This document shows positions 17,702 to 26,161 of a DNA stretch of 56,286 nucleotides, one piece after another (the first letter of the stretch is position 1; each line of letters opens with the position of its first letter). Where the stretch lies: the NCBI GenBank assembly GCA_002389765.1, contig DGQM01000016.1, positions 7,561 to 63,846 on the forward strand, read 5' to 3'. The DNA is from Bacteroidetes bacterium UBA4414 (GTDB taxonomy: Bacteria > Bacteroidota > Bacteroidia > Chitinophagales > Chitinophagaceae). A program made the translations under genes and the position numbers. The notes under the pieces are model-generated. The model was not told the DNA's origin. It saw nothing but the letters and a program-made list of their open reading frames with translations, and made no database searches.

Positions 17702-18457
17702 ATGAAAAAAATAACAAGCGCCATCTTACTGGCATTAGCAAGTATCCTCAGCTTAAAGGCAACAGCACAAACATCTAAAAAGAAAGTATTGTTTGTACTT
17801 ACATCTCACGACAAGCTGGGCAACACCGGCAAGAAAACAGGGTTCTGGATTGAAGAATTTGCCACACCTTATTACTACTTTAAAGACAAAGGCATTGAAG
17901 TAATTGTCGCATCCCCTAATGGCGGACAAGCCCCTATAGACCCTAAGAGCAATGAGCCATCATTCCAGACAGCATCTACCAAACGATACTTTGCAGATAA
18001 TGAAACGCAGAAGGTATTGAGTAATACAATTGCACTTTCTAAAGTAAACGTCAAAGACTACGATGCGGTTTTCTATCCGGGTGGTCATGGTCCAATGTGG
18101 GACTTATCGAAAGACAAAAACTCTATCAACATCATTTCAGGATTCTATAACAACAACAAGCCTGTAGCCTTTGTGTGTCATGGTTCTGCAGCATTGGTAA
18201 ATGTGAAAGACAAATCCGGCAATTACATCATCAATGGCAAACGCCTTACTAGCTTTTGTAATACAGAAGAATCTGCCGTGCAGCTAACATCAGTCGTACC
18301 CTTCTCTTTGGAAGACAAACTGAAAGAACGTGGTGCAAAATATGAAAAAGGCAACGACTGGTCTTCGTTTGCCATAGAAGACGGACTGCTGATAACAGGA
18401 CAGAACCCTCAATCGTCAGAAAAGGTAGCCGAAATCTTATACAATCGCCTTTACTAA
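17702..18457 (+). CDS. Secreted DJ-1/PfpI-family protein
   Basis: This 251-residue protein has a signal peptide (MKKITSAILLALASILSLKATAQ) and a DJ-1/PfpI type 1 glutamine-amidotransferase-like domain. The nucleophile elbow is C159-H160-G161 in FVCHGSAAL, the acidic partner E51/E52 lies in GFWIEEFATP, and the conserved PGGHGPMWDL is present. This pattern fits the Hsp31/YDR533C-like subgroup, associated with glyoxalase III-type activity, chaperoning or protease-like function. Export is unusual for that group but occurs in Bacteroidota. It sits in the redox/detoxification operon, 33 bases after the SDR gene and 5 before the NTF2-like gene. Confidence 0.87.
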   Translation: MKKITSAILLALASILSLKATAQTSKKKVLFVLTSHDKLGNTGKKTGFWIEEFATPYYYFKDKGIEVIVASPNGGQAPIDPKSNEPSFQTASTKRYFADNETQKVLSNTIALSKVNVKDYDAVFYPGGHGPMWDLSKDKNSINIISGFYNNNKPVAFVCHGSAALVNVKDKSGNYIINGKRLTSFCNTEESAVQLTSVVPFSLEDKLKERGAKYEKGNDWSSFAIEDGLLITGQNPQSSEKVAEILYNRLY

Positions 18458-18462
18458 TATCA

Positions 18463-18843
18463 ATGTATATGTATAACAAAGAAGTTGACGCCATTAGTCA
18501 GGTAATCAATAACTACTTCATGGGACTGTATAATGGTGATACAAACAGATTGAAGCAGGCATTTCACCCAACTGCAATACTATGGGGAGACATCAACGGC
18601 AATGAATATATGAAGCCTTTTGATGAGTTTTTGCAGGCTGTTATCAACAGGAAAAGCCCGGCTGATAATAATGAATCGTTCAAAATGAGTATAACAGGCA
18701 TTGAAGTATTGGGCAATAATGCTATGACCAAACTGCATGTACCCATGCTGGGCAATAACTACCACGAGTTTATATCACTATCTAAAGTAGGCGGCAGATG
18801 GTGGATTGTAAACAAGCTCTTCACAAACATCAGCCATGGATAG
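18463..18843 (+). CDS. NTF2-like (lumazine-binding-like) protein
   Basis: This 126-residue protein has the NTF2-like cone fold signature: an N-terminal helix pair (AISQVINNYFMGLYNGD), the FHPTAILWGDING segment, and a C-terminal strand GGRWWIVNKLF. It resembles the putative lumazine-binding group (Pfam Lumazine_bd_2). Such proteins bind or isomerise small molecules or act as accessory subunits. The start at 18463 is six bases downstream of the DJ-1 stop; ATG at 18469 is an alternative. Its last 8 bases overlap the nitronate monooxygenase start, indicating translational coupling. Confidence 0.8.
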   Translation: MYMYNKEVDAISQVINNYFMGLYNGDTNRLKQAFHPTAILWGDINGNEYMKPFDEFLQAVINRKSPADNNESFKMSITGIEVLGNNAMTKLHVPMLGNNYHEFISLSKVGGRWWIVNKLFTNISHG

Positions 18844-19894
18844 CCAACACAATATCAACTCATTATTGGGCATACGATATCCTATATTACAGGGACCATT
18901 TGGCGGAGGACTATCCTCCGTCAAACTGGTTGCTGCAGTATCCGAAACAGGTGGGCTTGGCGGTTATGGTGGTTATCAACTGGAACCACAAGCATTGGCT
19001 GAAATCATAAATGATATCAGAAAGGCAACCGATAAACCTTTTAACATAAACTTGTGGGTAAATGACACAGATGCCGCAAGTACCAACTATACAGACGAGG
19101 CATACTTGCAGCTATGTAAACTATTCGAGCCCATCTTCAATGAACAAGGATTGGAATTGCCACCCAAACCAGCTAACGCAACAAGCAAATTTGAACAACA
19201 GGTAGAGATAGTACTACGCACGAGGCCAGCCGTATTCAGCTTTGTATTTGGTATACCCGACACAGCTATACTACAAGATTGCAGAAAACAGGGCATTAAA
19301 ACCATAGGCGCTGCCACTACTTTGGATGAAGGATTTGCTTTGGAAGAGGCAGGTGTAGATGCCATAGTGGCCAGTGGTTTTGAAGCAGGCGGTCATCGCC
19401 CTTCCTTTTTACAACCTGCCCTCGAATCACTGCATGGTACTTTTGCCCTTACACGCATACTTACCCAACACCTCAACACCCCGATAATAGCAGCAGGAGG
19501 CATTGCTGATGCCAAAGGAGTAAGAGCAGCAATAGCTTTAGGAGCCGCAGGCGTGCAGGTAGGTACCGCATTCCTTGCTACAGAAGAGTCCGGCGCGACA
19601 GATAAGCATAAAGAAGCTCTGAATTCAGACAAGGGAAGATATACATCGCTTACCAAAGCCTATACAGGAAGAATGGGCAGAGTACTTACTAACGGGCTTA
19701 CCCAAACCATTCATCAGCATTTGCATGTAGCCCCTTTCCCGTTACAAACAACATTTATGACCGCACTCAGACAACATGCCCTAGCAACTAACAGGGAGGA
19801 TCTGATTGCATATTGGGGTGGACAAATAGCAGCTATTACAAAAAGACAAACAGCTGAAAACCTGATGCAGGAATTAATAGCAGGGCTTGATTAG
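18836..19894 (+). CDS. Nitronate monooxygenase
   Basis: This 352-residue FMN enzyme of the nitronate monooxygenase/2-nitropropane dioxygenase family oxidises alkyl nitronates such as propionate-3-nitronate. Seen here are the N-terminal PILQGPFGGGLSS, the catalytic-histidine motif SGFEAGGHRP (H187) and the FMN phosphate-binding strand AAGGIADAKGVRAAIALGA with VQVGTAFLATEE. Length fits the family. The start overlaps the NTF2-like gene by 8 bases, and it closes the five-gene operon 16710-19894. Together with the tautomerase, SDR and DJ-1 proteins it suggests detoxification of reactive carbonyls or nitro compounds. Confidence 0.92.
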   Translation: MDSQHNINSLLGIRYPILQGPFGGGLSSVKLVAAVSETGGLGGYGGYQLEPQALAEIINDIRKATDKPFNINLWVNDTDAASTNYTDEAYLQLCKLFEPIFNEQGLELPPKPANATSKFEQQVEIVLRTRPAVFSFVFGIPDTAILQDCRKQGIKTIGAATTLDEGFALEEAGVDAIVASGFEAGGHRPSFLQPALESLHGTFALTRILTQHLNTPIIAAGGIADAKGVRAAIALGAAGVQVGTAFLATEESGATDKHKEALNSDKGRYTSLTKAYTGRMGRVLTNGLTQTIHQHLHVAPFPLQTTFMTALRQHALATNREDLIAYWGGQIAAITKRQTAENLMQELIAGLD

Positions 19895-19985
19895 CATGGT
19901 AGCATTTTAACACTCAGATTACAATACCTACCCATTGCGGCACGTTGTTTGATTTGGTATATTAGAAGAACTAAATCCATAAGAT

Positions 19986-20696
19986 ATGAAGCTGAGCGAA
20001 ACATGGTTTATGGAAGGGTATATAGACTTTGAGCTACAGAAGTACCGACTGCTTGCCTACCTGCAAGAGGTAAACCAATACTTTACCGAACACAAACTAT
20101 ACCCTCAACTGGGCGACATCGTCTTCCACTACAATAATCTGGTGGCTTTCAAAGAACATAAAAAGCTGATGCAGGACAGCTTTCCCAAACAGCTAAGCAA
20201 TGTAAACCTGCAAAAGCTGGAACTGGTGTACGAGGAGATGCTACAGGACAATGCCATTATGCAGGAACTGGAGAACATAACACAATATGCATTGGCACAA
20301 ATGAAGCCAACACTTGACAATGGCGCAGAACTCTACGACAAGATAGAGAAGCAACTACGTGTAGAACCAGTAGGCATCATGCCGCTGTACAAGAACGAAG
20401 GCTATGTACTGGTACGCTTCGGCAACTATAGCGAGGTGAAGGCTTACAACTATACCATCACCCTATTCGAGCATCAGAACGACAAGTATCGGGGCATACG
20501 CTTGAACTATGTAGATACATGGCAAAACAGTATTGTCAATACCTACGAAAGCATCAAGCGAGACATCATCAAATCGATACGCACATTGCCCAACCCTGCC
20601 GTATTCAGTGTAGAGTACCCGTTGCCTGTACCACTAGACGAAACACTGCTACCTGTAGCCAAACGCCTACTAGTTAGACAAATAGGTATTGCCTGA
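19986..20696 (+). CDS. Conserved-looking hypothetical protein
   Basis: This 236-residue protein has no signal peptide and no motif I recognise. The N-terminal 130 residues are helical and rich in Leu, Gln and Glu (FELQKYRLLAYLQEV, LQKLELVYEEML); the C-terminal part looks beta-rich (VEPVGIMPLYKNEGYVLV, YNYTITLFE, GIRLNYVDTW). Codon use matches the neighbours, so it is likely a normal core gene. Its stop is two bases from the convergent NDH-2 stop. A TATATTAG sequence at 19965-19972 could be a degenerate -7 box. I cannot assign a function. Confidence 0.7.
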   Translation: MKLSETWFMEGYIDFELQKYRLLAYLQEVNQYFTEHKLYPQLGDIVFHYNNLVAFKEHKKLMQDSFPKQLSNVNLQKLELVYEEMLQDNAIMQELENITQYALAQMKPTLDNGAELYDKIEKQLRVEPVGIMPLYKNEGYVLVRFGNYSEVKAYNYTITLFEHQNDKYRGIRLNYVDTWQNSIVNTYESIKRDIIKSIRTLPNPAVFSVEYPLPVPLDETLLPVAKRLLVRQIGIA

Positions 20697-20698
20697 TA

Positions 20699-22015
20699 CT
20701 ACTCCTCCATACTATGATGCTCCTTAGCCATCTCTACCTGCTTGCGCGTTGGCATCAAAATGAGCCTGAGCGTAGTATCGTTGGTAAAGTAGCTGATAGC
20801 CCAGTTGATGAAGATAATCAGCTTGTTCTTAGCATTGAGTATCAACATCAGGTGGAGGAACATCCAGAACAGCCATGCTATGACACCCTGAAAACTAATG
20901 AATGGCAAATCGACCACCGCCTTGCGTTTACCAACCGTTGCCATAGAGCCCGGCAGCTTGTAGGTAAATTGTTTCAGTTTGTTGCCGTTTTTTAATGCCT
21001 TCAAGTTTGTTGCCAGATGCGTAGCCTGCTTGCCCGCAACATTGGCCATTTGCGGATGTCCGTTTGGCCAATCTTTCGTTTCCATATAGGCTATATCGCC
21101 GATGGCAAATACATTTTCTGTACCTGCTACCCTGCTATACTCATCTACTTTGATGCGATTGCCACGCACCAGCAATTCTTTAGATATGCCTGCGGGCACA
21201 TTGCCAGTAATGCCCGCCGCCCATATCAGGTTACGAGTTTTTATCTGCCTGCCATCTTTTAATATAGCTGTATGCCCGTCATAGTCTTGCATCACCGCGT
21301 TTGTCCAAACCTGCACGCCCATTTTCTCCAGATATTCCTGCGATATGCGTTGCGAAACAGGGCTCATGGCAGCGAGCGTATTTGGACTACCCTCTAACAG
21401 ATATACATTCAGCTTGCTGAAATCCATATCGGGATAATCGCGTGGCAGGATGTTCTTTTTCAATTCTGCCAGCGAGCCTGAAAGCTCTACCCCTGTAGGA
21501 CCGCCACCTACTACTACGATGTTCATAATCTCCTCCATCTCCTCGGGCGTGGCATTCAGCGCATCTTCAAAATTGAGGAGGATGCGATTGCGAAGTGTGA
21601 TAGCTTCTGTGGTCGACTTCATCGGGAAGGCATACTGTTCCAGATTTTTATTGCCGAAGAAATTGGTAGTACAACCTGTGGCTATTACCAATTCATCGTA
21701 AGGGAATATGCCGTCTTCTGTTACTACCTGTTGCCCTGCCATATCTACCTCCTTCACTTTGGTATTGCGCACATGCACATTGTTGCTACGCTGAAAGATT
21801 TTGCGAAGCGGGAAAGAAATAGAACTGGGCTCGAGGCGCGCGGTAGCTACCTGGTAAAAAAGTGGCTGAAACTGGTGATAGTTGTACTGATCTATCAGCG
21901 TGATATCGTAAGCCGAATTTCTGAGTTTTTTGGCGAGTTGCAAGCCTGCAAAGCCTGCGCCAAGTATTACGAGCCTTGGTGCCTTGTCCGATTGGCGTGT
22001 TGTAGATGCTGCCAT
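20699..22015 (-). CDS. Type II NADH dehydrogenase (NDH-2-like flavoprotein)
   Basis: This 438-residue protein passes electrons from NADH to the quinone pool without pumping protons. It has the FAD-binding GAGFAG (19-24), the quinone/FAD-adjacent FQPLFYQVATA, the NADH-binding IVVVGGGPTGVELSG and the second FAD motif VFAIGDIAY. The C-terminal 90 residues include hydrophobic stretches (IAWLFWMFLHLMLIL, KLIIFINWAIS) that would anchor it to the membrane, as in other bacterial NDH-2. A TAGCTTTG box and an 8-bp palindrome lie upstream. It is convergent with the hypothetical gene, 2 bases apart. Confidence 0.92.
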   Translation of the reverse strand: MAASTTRQSDKAPRLVILGAGFAGLQLAKKLRNSAYDITLIDQYNYHQFQPLFYQVATARLEPSSISFPLRKIFQRSNNVHVRNTKVKEVDMAGQQVVTEDGIFPYDELVIATGCTTNFFGNKNLEQYAFPMKSTTEAITLRNRILLNFEDALNATPEEMEEIMNIVVVGGGPTGVELSGSLAELKKNILPRDYPDMDFSKLNVYLLEGSPNTLAAMSPVSQRISQEYLEKMGVQVWTNAVMQDYDGHTAILKDGRQIKTRNLIWAAGITGNVPAGISKELLVRGNRIKVDEYSRVAGTENVFAIGDIAYMETKDWPNGHPQMANVAGKQATHLATNLKALKNGNKLKQFTYKLPGSMATVGKRKAVVDLPFISFQGVIAWLFWMFLHLMLILNAKNKLIIFINWAISYFTNDTTLRLILMPTRKQVEMAKEHHSMEE

Positions 22016-22031
22016 CGTTTTATGTTTTGCA

Positions 22032-22052
22032 GCACTATGACAGGCATAGTGC
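22032..22052 (-). promoter_or_regulatory. Palindrome in the 5' leader of the NDH-2 gene
   Basis: GCACTATG (22032-22039) and CATAGTGC (22045-22052) are perfect complements around a 5-base spacer. It lies between the -7-like box at 22077-22084 and the start codon at 22015, so it is either an RNA hairpin in the leader or a repressor operator near the transcription start. Confidence 0.5.
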
Positions 22053-22076
22053 CTGATGAAAGATATAAATGCGCCG

Positions 22077-22084
22077 CAAAGCTA
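22077..22084 (-). promoter_or_regulatory. Candidate promoter -7 box (TAGCTTTG) for NDH-2
   Basis: TAGCTTTG on the minus strand fits TAnnTTTG and is 61 bases upstream of the NDH-2 ATG, giving an expected leader of roughly 55 bases that contains the palindrome at 22032-22052. No clear TTTG -33 box was found. Confidence 0.4.
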
Positions 22085-22204
22085 CGATAGTTTATAATAC
22101 CGAACAGCATTTACATCATCAAATTACTAATCTAAGGGATAGATTTTAGCTGTTCTGAAAATGTAATTGGGCGTTAGGATTTAGGAATTAGTATTCAGGA
22201 TTTA

Positions 22205-23170
22205 TTACCCTGTTTTGGAATAGAGCGCAATGAGCCTGTATTGCTGTTTTGGGGGGATGGCTTTGAACCATAGTTCTTTAGCTTGCCTGTCTGCGGTGGG
22301 CAGGCGGCGGGTGTTAATATCGGCTGCCAGATATTGCTTCCAAAGCTCATCGGCAGTGGGTTGTGGCGGTGTTTGCTCTTGCGGTTCATCTGCTACAATT
22401 ACAGGCTTTTCAGGGTTAGTAAGCACATCCTGATACACGGCAGGGTTATGGTGTTGCAGGTAATCCATTGTTTGGCGGATGCGGAGTTGGTGGTATTCTT
22501 CTGTAAGACTGTTGTTGAGATAAGGCAGGCCGTCGTCGAGTGTATCAAAACCAAGCCGTTGTATATCCTGCGCAGGAACTTTTATGCACCTACCCTGCCA
22601 ATAGGCATCTCCATAAGGGTATATTTTCAGGAGTTCTTCGAGAGATTTCTCCTGCTTGGGTTTAACCAATTCAGTTTTTATAATATCCCGAACAGGCAAT
22701 ATATCCGCTTGTTTGGGTTGTTCAATTTTCTCTTTGTATTTGTTGGCAGCAAGCCGACTGTCGAGGTCGATGGCGCGGATAAGAGCAGCAGGGCTTACAT
22801 CATCGTACACTTCTACCACCATATCGCGCAAGCGGATGTGGCGTTTTACCTGCATCTGCCCAGTTATCATTTTGCCCAACACTTCCCTGCGCTGTTGCAG
22901 GCTGCAGATATTGGTTTTGATGACTTCTTTGGCTTCCGTCATCAGCTCATCTAATGCCAGTGTGGTAGCATGTGCGGTGAGGCTTTCTATAAACGGCTGC
23001 AACTGTCTGTATAAACGATTAGTAGCAGAACGCAGACTATCACCATCAGCTACATTTGGGTAGGCTTCTTTGTAAGCCAGTCTTTTGTTGTGTGTACGCA
23101 GGTAGTGGGTTATGAATGTTTGGTGGGCAGGCTTTAACGCCTGCCAAGTGGTACGGTTTTCAGGAGTCAT
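22205..23170 (-). CDS. Hypothetical protein with terminase-small-subunit-like N-terminus
   Basis: This 321-residue soluble protein has an N-terminal segment (residues ~14-65: HQTFITHYLRTHNKRLAYKE, then AYPNVADGDSLRSATNRLYR) resembling the helix-turn-helix region of phage terminase small subunits, where a 'FxxxYLxxxNxxxAxxxAYP' pattern precedes small helices. The remaining ~250 residues are charged and helical, with a Pro/Gln-rich linker (EPQEQTPPQPTADE). No large terminase, portal or other phage gene is nearby, so it may be a domesticated DNA-binding protein. Two GGCAGGC hairpins lie inside the coding sequence near each end. Function unknown; the TerS-like call is by pattern only. Confidence 0.55.
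   Translation of the reverse strand: MTPENRTTWQALKPAHQTFITHYLRTHNKRLAYKEAYPNVADGDSLRSATNRLYRQLQPFIESLTAHATTLALDELMTEAKEVIKTNICSLQQRREVLGKMITGQMQVKRHIRLRDMVVEVYDDVSPAALIRAIDLDSRLAANKYKEKIEQPKQADILPVRDIIKTELVKPKQEKSLEELLKIYPYGDAYWQGRCIKVPAQDIQRLGFDTLDDGLPYLNNSLTEEYHQLRIRQTMDYLQHHNPAVYQDVLTNPEKPVIVADEPQEQTPPQPTADELWKQYLAADINTRRLPTADRQAKELWFKAIPPKQQYRLIALYSKTG
22285..22305. repeat. REP-like hairpin within the 3' part of a CDS
   Basis: GCCTGTC (22285-22291) pairs with GGCAGGC (22299-22305), one G-T wobble, loop TGCGGTG. It resembles the short GC-rich CCTGYC...GGCAGG extragenic palindromes scattered in Bacteroidota genomes, but here it encodes part of LPTADRQAKE. Confidence 0.4.
23126..23145. repeat. 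REP-like hairpin within the 5' part of a CDS
   Basis: GGCAGGC (23126-23132) pairs perfectly with GCCTGCC (23139-23145), loop TTTAAC. It is related in sequence to the hairpin at 22285-22305 and encodes part of WQALKPAHQ near the N-terminus. Confidence 0.4.
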
Positions 23171-23244
23171 TTTGATAGGATTTTCAGGTCTATTTATTAT
23201 AGCAAATATACAAATAAAAGATGAATAAACATATTAATAACATA

Positions 23245-24360
23245 TCATACAAATAAATGTTGCATCAAATCATCTTCATTGAACCTTAAATTAGTTTGTT
23301 GCTTATTATTTAATACCTTATTCATTGCAAGCGCTATCATAACAGCGACATAGTGTTTCATTTTCCAAAATACTTCCTCAACAAAAACCTCTTTCCCTTG
23401 CAATTTAACCTTATCATATGGCTCATATGAAATACCCCCATGTGCTATTTCATTACGTATTCTATATGCTAAATCCAAAATAGCTTTAACCTCTTTCGCT
23501 TCCTTAATAGAGTTCGCAAGTTTCGTAAGACAAATTATTTTAACAAAATCAGAGGATGTATTCTTATCAAATAAACCTTCAAGCGCATAAATTAAATCTA
23601 ATAGGCTGTCAATTGAAACTTGATTGGATTTTACCGCGCTTAAATACCTTTTAAGTGACCATAAATTATGATGCCATATTAGCGATAAAGAATTATAAGT
23701 TACTTCAAGTTCAGCTAACTTATCTTTTTCTATCAATACCTCATGCATAAATAAACTAGACCGCATATGCTCACAATACACTTTCCCTTTACTTGCCATT
23801 TGAAAAAAACCATCATATACAGTTGTATCATTATTGTACATGTATGACTGTGTTGGAAACTTCAGATGTAGTCCTGCTAACACGAAATAGCAAAACTCGT
23901 TAATAACTGCAGAATGCATTTTGTAACCCTTTACAAACTCGTTCTCAAAGTCGATAAGACCAGCACTGTTAAAGTCTTCTTTAGTTGGGATATTGTTCAC
24001 ATCATATTTATACTTTATTTCTAAGACTACAACACCATTAGACAATGGCCAATCATCGTGAGAATTTAGCTTAAAATAATCAGGTACTTCCCCGAAACTA
24101 TCCCTTATAACCTTTTCAAAAAAATCTACTTCTATCAACCCTGTTATCAACCGCGGATAAAAAGTCACATAGGCATGATCAATCGTTTCCGGATCAACTT
24201 TATTAAGTAACGACAAATTACCAAAACTGTACTTTCGTTTATGCAATTCATCATTAAATATATTTTTGACAGCCTTGGTCAAATCAACCTTTATCGGTTC
24301 TCTACTAAAGTCTGAGCAAAATTGATATGCGGGTAATAGCCAACGAATAAATGTACTCAT
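23245..24360 (-). CDS. HEPN-domain protein (Apea-like), AT-rich
   Basis: This 371-residue protein ends in a HEPN-type helical domain: DLIYALEGLFDK, then KEVKAILDLAYRIRNEIAHGG with the R-N-xxx-H motif (R302-H307) used as an RNase active site in many HEPN proteins. The pattern 'YALEGLF...RNxxxHG' fits the Apea-like HEPN group. The N-terminal 230 residues are not recognised. The gene is strikingly AT-rich compared with both neighbours, suggesting acquisition. Its ATG overlaps the YjbR-family stop by 4 bases (24357-24360), so translation is coupled. HEPN proteins are common in toxin-antitoxin and antiphage systems; no antitoxin-like partner is obvious apart from the YjbR gene. Confidence 0.72.
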   Translation of the reverse strand: MSTFIRWLLPAYQFCSDFSREPIKVDLTKAVKNIFNDELHKRKYSFGNLSLLNKVDPETIDHAYVTFYPRLITGLIEVDFFEKVIRDSFGEVPDYFKLNSHDDWPLSNGVVVLEIKYKYDVNNIPTKEDFNSAGLIDFENEFVKGYKMHSAVINEFCYFVLAGLHLKFPTQSYMYNNDTTVYDGFFQMASKGKVYCEHMRSSLFMHEVLIEKDKLAELEVTYNSLSLIWHHNLWSLKRYLSAVKSNQVSIDSLLDLIYALEGLFDKNTSSDFVKIICLTKLANSIKEAKEVKAILDLAYRIRNEIAHGGISYEPYDKVKLQGKEVFVEEVFWKMKHYVAVMIALAMNKVLNNKQQTNLRFNEDDLMQHLFV

Positions 24361-24692
24361 AAACGTTTCTTCTTTTTCTTGACAATAAGATTATAGCTAT
24401 CCAGCACCATTTCTTTGAGTTGTTTGTTGGTGAGGGTGCCGTCTACTATTATGGTGTTCCAGTGTTTTTTGTTCATGTGGTAGCCCGGTAGTACACAATC
24501 ATATTCTTCGCGTAGTTCTATTGCATGCTCGGGGTCGCATTTTACATTAAACTGCAATGGGTCTGCATCCAGCGCTACAAGCAGAAACATTTTTCCGCCT
24601 GCTTTCATGACCAATGTTGTTTCATCGAAAGGAAAACTCTCTGTAACATCGGGCAAGCTGAGGGCGTATTCGTGCAGTTGTTCTATGTTCAT
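24357..24692 (-). CDS. MmcQ/YjbR family protein
   Basis: This 111-residue protein matches the MmcQ/YjbR (CyaY-fold) family: LHEYALSLPDVTESFPF at the N-terminus, KMFLLVALDADPLQFNVKCD, then GYHMNKKHWNTIIVDGTL. These proteins have a double-wing, DNA-binding-like fold; cellular function is poorly known. The C-terminus is an unusual lysine tract (VKKKKKRL). It begins 78 bases from the divergent DUF5995 gene and overlaps the AT-rich HEPN gene by 4 bases. Base composition matches the surrounding genome, unlike the HEPN gene. Confidence 0.85.
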   Translation of the reverse strand: MNIEQLHEYALSLPDVTESFPFDETTLVMKAGGKMFLLVALDADPLQFNVKCDPEHAIELREEYDCVLPGYHMNKKHWNTIIVDGTLTNKQLKEMVLDSYNLIVKKKKKRL

Positions 24693-24770
24693 ATAGCTAA
24701 GTTAGCAAATGATGTTGTGGATAGCTTTTGCAATAGATAGTAATGTATTATTTTTCGGCAAAGAACTACT

Positions 24771-25526
24771 ATGCCAGCCCAAACCATCGACCAGGTAATA
24801 ACCGAACTGGAAGCCGTGATACAGGAGTGTATCGATACCAACAACCGTGCAGGATATTTTGCTGCGTTGTATCATCGGGTTACCTGTCGCATCAAACAAG
24901 GAATAGCTGCTAACGAATTTGAAGACAATGCACGTATGGAAGTATTGGATGTGCTGTTTGCCAATCGCTACCTGGATGCATGGTATGCGTGGAAAGCCGG
25001 CAATAAACCGACCGCATCGTGGGCAGTGGCTTTTGAGGCTGCACAAACCAAAGGCGTTATCATGCAACACCTGCTGCTGGGCATCAATGCCCATATCAAC
25101 CTTGACCTCGGTATATCTACCGTTGCTACCATGCATGGCGGCGTACTTGGTGGCTTACAAAACGACTTCAACAAAATAAACACGGTACTGGCATCGCTGA
25201 TAGATGTAGTGAAAGCAGAGGTATTTAAAGTATCTCCCCTGATGTTTCTGATAGACAGCTTTGCAAAAAACTATGATGAAATGCTGGTACAGTTCAGCAT
25301 AGACACCGCCAGAGATGGCGCATGGCTATTTGCCACAGAGCTGGATGGCAAAGCAGGAAGTGTTTATAATAATTGCATCAGCACTCGTGATACTGCCATT
25401 GCACAATTAGGCACTGCACTGGCTAAACCTAAAGGATGGTTCTTTGGTATGATAGTAAAAGTTGTCGGCTGGTTTGAATACAAACAACCGAAAGATGTGA
25501 TAGCTATACTGCGGTACAAACCCTAA
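24771..25526 (+). CDS. DUF5995 family protein
   Basis: This 251-residue protein fits the DUF5995 family: an N-terminal helix ending in GYFAALYHRVTCRIKQGI, the block RMEVLDVLFANRYLDAW and the histidine-containing HLLLGINAHINLDLG, followed by FFGMIVKVVGWFE near the end. The NAHIN histidines could form a metal or catalytic site, but no activity is known. There is no signal peptide. Its TAA stop shares the CTAA sequence at 25523-25526 with the TAG of the convergent gene, so the two coding regions overlap tail to tail. Confidence 0.8.
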   Translation: MPAQTIDQVITELEAVIQECIDTNNRAGYFAALYHRVTCRIKQGIAANEFEDNARMEVLDVLFANRYLDAWYAWKAGNKPTASWAVAFEAAQTKGVIMQHLLLGINAHINLDLGISTVATMHGGVLGGLQNDFNKINTVLASLIDVVKAEVFKVSPLMFLIDSFAKNYDEMLVQFSIDTARDGAWLFATELDGKAGSVYNNCISTRDTAIAQLGTALAKPKGWFFGMIVKVVGWFEYKQPKDVIAILRYKP

Positions 25527-26008
25527 ACCACTGCGCCACCAACACTGCCTGCCATTGCTTGCATTTGGTTGCAGCAGTATATGAGTATCAGTATCAATAA
25601 GGCACTCTTGCCTTCGGTATAGTTATCGTCGATTTCTATCTTATAATTGAATGAGAATTTCGTCCACTGAAAATCTGGCTTCAGGGTAATGATGGCATGG
25701 TCTGTATCTGTAACCAATGAAAACTTATTGTGCCACATACCTGCTTTGAACATATAGGTCTTACCCTGATAATCGACAGACATACCGCCCCAACCGAACT
25801 TGATGGTTGCAGCCACCTCATCCCCTTTCTTTACCTGCAGCTCTGTATGCCAGAAGTTGGCAGACTCTACATTGTATTGGCTGCTACCCTGTGTTATTTT
25901 CACCTTCATAGAAAACCAACCATCGTAGCCTATGGTGCCGAGTGAATTGTTGTTTTCGTCAAACAGTTCGAAGTTGCGGTTGTGTTCTCCTTTTGCAGTG
26001 TACTTCAT
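25523..26008 (-). CDS. Hypothetical beta-rich protein with C-terminal hydrophobic tail
   Basis: This 161-residue protein is beta-strand rich (NRNFELFDENNNSLGTIGY, KVKITQGSSQYNVES, YKIEIDDNY), reminiscent of tubby/LURP-like membrane-tethered domains, but the likeness is only in style. A hydrophobic stretch near the end (SALLILILIYCC) may anchor it in the membrane, with a short Gly/Ala/Val tail. No family is recognised. It overlaps the DUF5995 gene by 4 bases, tail to tail, with no room for a separate terminator. Confidence 0.65.
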   Translation of the reverse strand: MKYTAKGEHNRNFELFDENNNSLGTIGYDGWFSMKVKITQGSSQYNVESANFWHTELQVKKGDEVAATIKFGWGGMSVDYQGKTYMFKAGMWHNKFSLVTDTDHAIITLKPDFQWTKFSFNYKIEIDDNYTEGKSALLILILIYCCNQMQAMAGSVGGAVV

Positions 26009-26161
26009 AACAAGGGATGATTTTTATTAAAGTTAATGTTTTGTATTTATGTTTTACAAATGCAGCACGTACTGTATTTACAAAAAACAGTGGCTAAATT
26101 GTATGATGAGCATCATAGCAAAAGAACAAGCAACACTGTATTTTCACATTGATATAGCAAT

